Below, one piece after another: positions 11,823-13,960 of a stretch of DNA of 13,960 nt (positions are counted from its first letter, which is position 1; each line of letters begins with the position of its first letter). Made by a program: the position numbers and the translations under genes. The notes beneath the pieces are model-generated. The model made no database searches. It was not told the origin of the DNA and was given only the letters and a program-made list of their open reading frames with translations. The stretch covers positions 1-13,960 of the forward strand of contig JALZVC010000292.1 in assembly GCA_023301205.1 (NCBI GenBank). Reading direction: 5' to 3'. This stretch comes from Flavobacteriaceae bacterium. Its GTDB lineage: Bacteria; Bacteroidota; Bacteroidia; Flavobacteriales; Flavobacteriaceae.

Positions 11823-13960
11823 ATGAAAAATAATAGAATCCTTATAACCTTACTTTGTTTGGTAACCTTTTCAGGGATATTTGCACAGGTTCCAGGAGAT
11901 ACGATTAGGGTGAAAGCTTTTGAGTATAGTAGTGAGAGTAGAGATACCCTCGTCTCTTTTCCTGCAAATGGAGTCAATACCTATGAAAAGATTTTATTAA
12001 AATATTCTATGCGTTGTCACGATGCACAAGTGAATACGGGAAATAATAATCAAGCAGGTTGTAGAGATTTTGATTTCTCTTGTAATACCTACATCACAGA
12101 CTCTACAAAAGTAGAGAGTGTTTCAAGTACTATATTGAGCCATACCATCACAAATTTTGAAACAGCTAATTTCCCTTTTAAAACAACTCCTGTGTATGAT
12201 TTCTTGAGAAGTACGCAAACTAATGTTGAGATAACAAACACTATTAGCGAAACGGCGGCAACAGTAGGAGTAGGCACAATAAATAGTGATTTGGTACTGC
12301 GAACCGAAAACCTTGCAAATAAGTCACAATATATCTACAGTGCTTCAGAATTATTGGCTGCAGGACTTGTAGCAGGAGACATTAATTCACTAAGTTTAAA
12401 TGTTCTTGCTAATGCTGGGACTGCAAATTTTTTAGATATTCAGATAAAGCATACTACAGCGATAGCTTTAGACGAACAGTTAGAACTTGATGGCTTTTCT
12501 GAAGTTTACCAACAAAACACGGTCTTTAATGCAAACGCAATAAACAGATTTAATTTTCACACACCATTTAATTGGGATGGGGCTTCTAATCTATTAGTTC
12601 AATTTAATTTCACCAACCTTGGAAGTGTTGGTTCAACCGGCTCTGAAGTAGAGGTGGAGGAGCTTACTTTACCTGTAGGTATGAACTCAGTAAATGAAAA
12701 TTCTTTGCTTTTTGGATCAGAATCCTATGTACAGGTAGATGATTATACTGGTGTTTTAGGTGATCAAAACAGAACTTTAGAAGCTTGGATAAGAACGGTA
12801 GAAGATGGCGAAATTATGAGCTATGGAGTCAATACAACTGGAAATAGATTTACGTGGCGCATAGATCAGGGTAGGTTAAGAGCAGAAATACAAGGAGGAA
12901 ACATTTTATCAACTGCTACAGTAAACGATGGCGAGTGGCATCATGTGGCTTGTGTTTTAAATGGTAATACACTTAATGATGTTAGTTTTTATATTGATGG
13001 TGTGTTAGATCCAAACTCTAACAACAACACAGCGGTTGTGAATACAACAGAATTCCCAATTAGAATAGGTAGAGGCGTACCTGGATTTGCCAGATTTTTT
13101 GTAGGAACCATAGACGAAGTGCGTATGTGGGATACCAATCTTTCTGGAGAAGCTATTAACGACTGGAAACACCGCAAGATTGACGCTACGCACCCAAATG
13201 CAGGAAACCTTCAGCTTTACTATGATTTTAGTGAAACAGGTACTACGATATTGGATAGTTCAGGAAATGGCAGGAATGCAACGATTGTTGACGGAGAGCA
13301 CCGTGTGTCTACTTTAGATGGCGCAAATTTATTTAAAGATTTCATTTTATCTAATCAAAGACCTAATGTTATTTTTTACCAAGGAAATTATAATACAACG
13401 ATAACTACAACTACAGAAGATCAACCAGTTGTAAAAGAACCGCAACATTTTGTTGTGGAGCGAAGTATACAATCGGAAGACCCTAGTCTTCCTATTTCTG
13501 ACACGATTCTAACAGCTGCTGCTGTTGAATTATGGAGCCTTGACCAAACTATATTTGATGCAGAAACAGGTACTATAATAAGCACAACTAATCTGCCTCA
13601 AGATGGAGAAATTATAATCACAGATCTGGATTTTATTTCACGCTTTCCATTTTTTAATGAAATTTTATCTTTTGTAACGCCTTTTGGCATAGGTGTCGAT
13701 TTTGGTGTGGATGGTGTTTCTTGGTATTTTGATATGACAGATTATGTCACGATTTTAAATGATGATAAAAGAATACTAATTACGCTTGGCGGACAATTTC
13801 AAGAAGAATTAGATTTAGAATTTCTATTTATCGTGGGTACACCACCTCGAGATGTATTGCAATATGAGCAGTTATGGCAAGGTACTAACCGCCTTGGTGG
13901 TAACCCTGGAGTGAATGTAAATAGAATTTTAGACCAATCTGAGTTTGCTGCAACAGATAT
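11823..13960 (+). CDS. Large secreted LamG protein with split PNGase-F-like domain (3' end beyond window)
   Basis: The frame is open from the ATG at 11823 to the right edge (712 codons, no stop), so the gene is partial. A signal peptide is clear (1-21, cleavage near IFA-Q). Residues 25-95 resemble the start of the N-terminal domain of peptide-N-glycosidase F: DTIRVKAF, then C65 and C80 and GCRDFDFSC (79-87), where D84 lines up with catalytic D60. A LamG/concanavalin-like domain spans about 294-450, with the typical LEAWIRT, EWHHVA, FYIDG and GTIDEVRMW segments, followed by NLQLYYDFSE and SSGNGRNA. The PNGase-like domain seems to resume at about 612-690 (FVTPFGIG, YFDMTDY, LEFLFIVGTPPRDV). It is likely a cell-surface or secreted glycan-binding or deglycosylating protein. 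In this phylum a type IX secretion C-terminal domain would be expected beyond the window. Confidence 0.85.
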   Translation, partial: MKNNRILITLLCLVTFSGIFAQVPGDTIRVKAFEYSSESRDTLVSFPANGVNTYEKILLKYSMRCHDAQVNTGNNNQAGCRDFDFSCNTYITDSTKVESVSSTILSHTITNFETANFPFKTTPVYDFLRSTQTNVEITNTISETAATVGVGTINSDLVLRTENLANKSQYIYSASELLAAGLVAGDINSLSLNVLANAGTANFLDIQIKHTTAIALDEQLELDGFSEVYQQNTVFNANAINRFNFHTPFNWDGASNLLVQFNFTNLGSVGSTGSEVEVEELTLPVGMNSVNENSLLFGSESYVQVDDYTGVLGDQNRTLEAWIRTVEDGEIMSYGVNTTGNRFTWRIDQGRLRAEIQGGNILSTATVNDGEWHHVACVLNGNTLNDVSFYIDGVLDPNSNNNTAVVNTTEFPIRIGRGVPGFARFFVGTIDEVRMWDTNLSGEAINDWKHRKIDATHPNAGNLQLYYDFSETGTTILDSSGNGRNATIVDGEHRVSTLDGANLFKDFILSNQRPNVIFYQGNYNTTITTTTEDQPVVKEPQHFVVERSIQSEDPSLPISDTILTAAAVELWSLDQTIFDAETGTIISTTNLPQDGEIIITDLDFISRFPFFNEILSFVTPFGIGVDFGVDGVSWYFDMTDYVTILNDDKRILITLGGQFQEELDLEFLFIVGTPPRDVLQYEQLWQGTNRLGGNPGVNVNRILDQSEFAATD

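Noticed and set aside
12089..13193. Minus-strand open frames within the PNGase-like/LamG gene
   Set aside because: The plus-strand frame is open for 712 codons with clear domains across this region; the antisense frames are short and featureless.

Overview
The window looks like chromosome from a marine-type Flavobacteriaceae bacterium (phylum Bacteroidota). Supporting signs are low G+C (mid-30s percent by eye), A-rich leaders without clear Shine-Dalgarno sites, and several upstream matches to the Bacteroidota -7 promoter element TAnnTTTG. The gene families point the same way: a DUF2911 secreted protein, a Bacteroidota-only protein often mislabelled Maf, and a large secreted LamG/PNGase-F-like surface protein. 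No tRNA, rRNA, CRISPR array, insertion sequence or phage gene was seen.

Layout. 45-944 (-) is an EamA/DMT transporter, divergent from 1140-2699 (+), a large atypical short-chain dehydrogenase (SDR) with a Cys4 zinc-ribbon-like module. 2823-3380 (+) is a secreted double-LysM protein. It converges on a minus-strand group read in the order 5050-4439 (one-domain DEAD-box-like protein), 4397-3732 (ThiE) and 3626-3402 (small unknown protein). After a regulatory gap of about 378 bp, 5429-6208 (+) is a second SDR. A strong hairpin separates it from 6268-7140 (+), an ECF-type sigma factor with a cysteine-containing tail. 7248-8453 and 8468-9409 (+) form a tight pair: a PatB/MalY C-S lyase and a membrane-anchored Bacteroidota protein of unknown function. 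10149-9574 (-) is a DUF2911 protein and 11543-10254 (-) a membrane class III nucleotide cyclase. From 11823 to the right edge a long secreted protein runs out of the window.

The genes do not form one obvious pathway. Likely small units are the SDR/sigma pair at 5.4-7.1 kb, the PatB/unknown pair at 7.2-9.4 kb and the minus-strand DEAD-like/thiE/small-ORF group.

The observations most worth following up are these. A short palindromic element (encoding PAYRTGG) sits in frame inside thiE. The terminal protein has a PNGase-F-like domain that appears split by a roughly 500-residue insert containing LamG. Both SDRs lack the catalytic tyrosine. The cyclase has Gln/His at the purine-specifying Lys/Asp positions. 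A 25-bp dyad lies directly against the -7 element of the SDR/sigma promoter, and a terminator-like hairpin lies just before the sigma start codon. I see no defence system or other clearly new multi-gene system.
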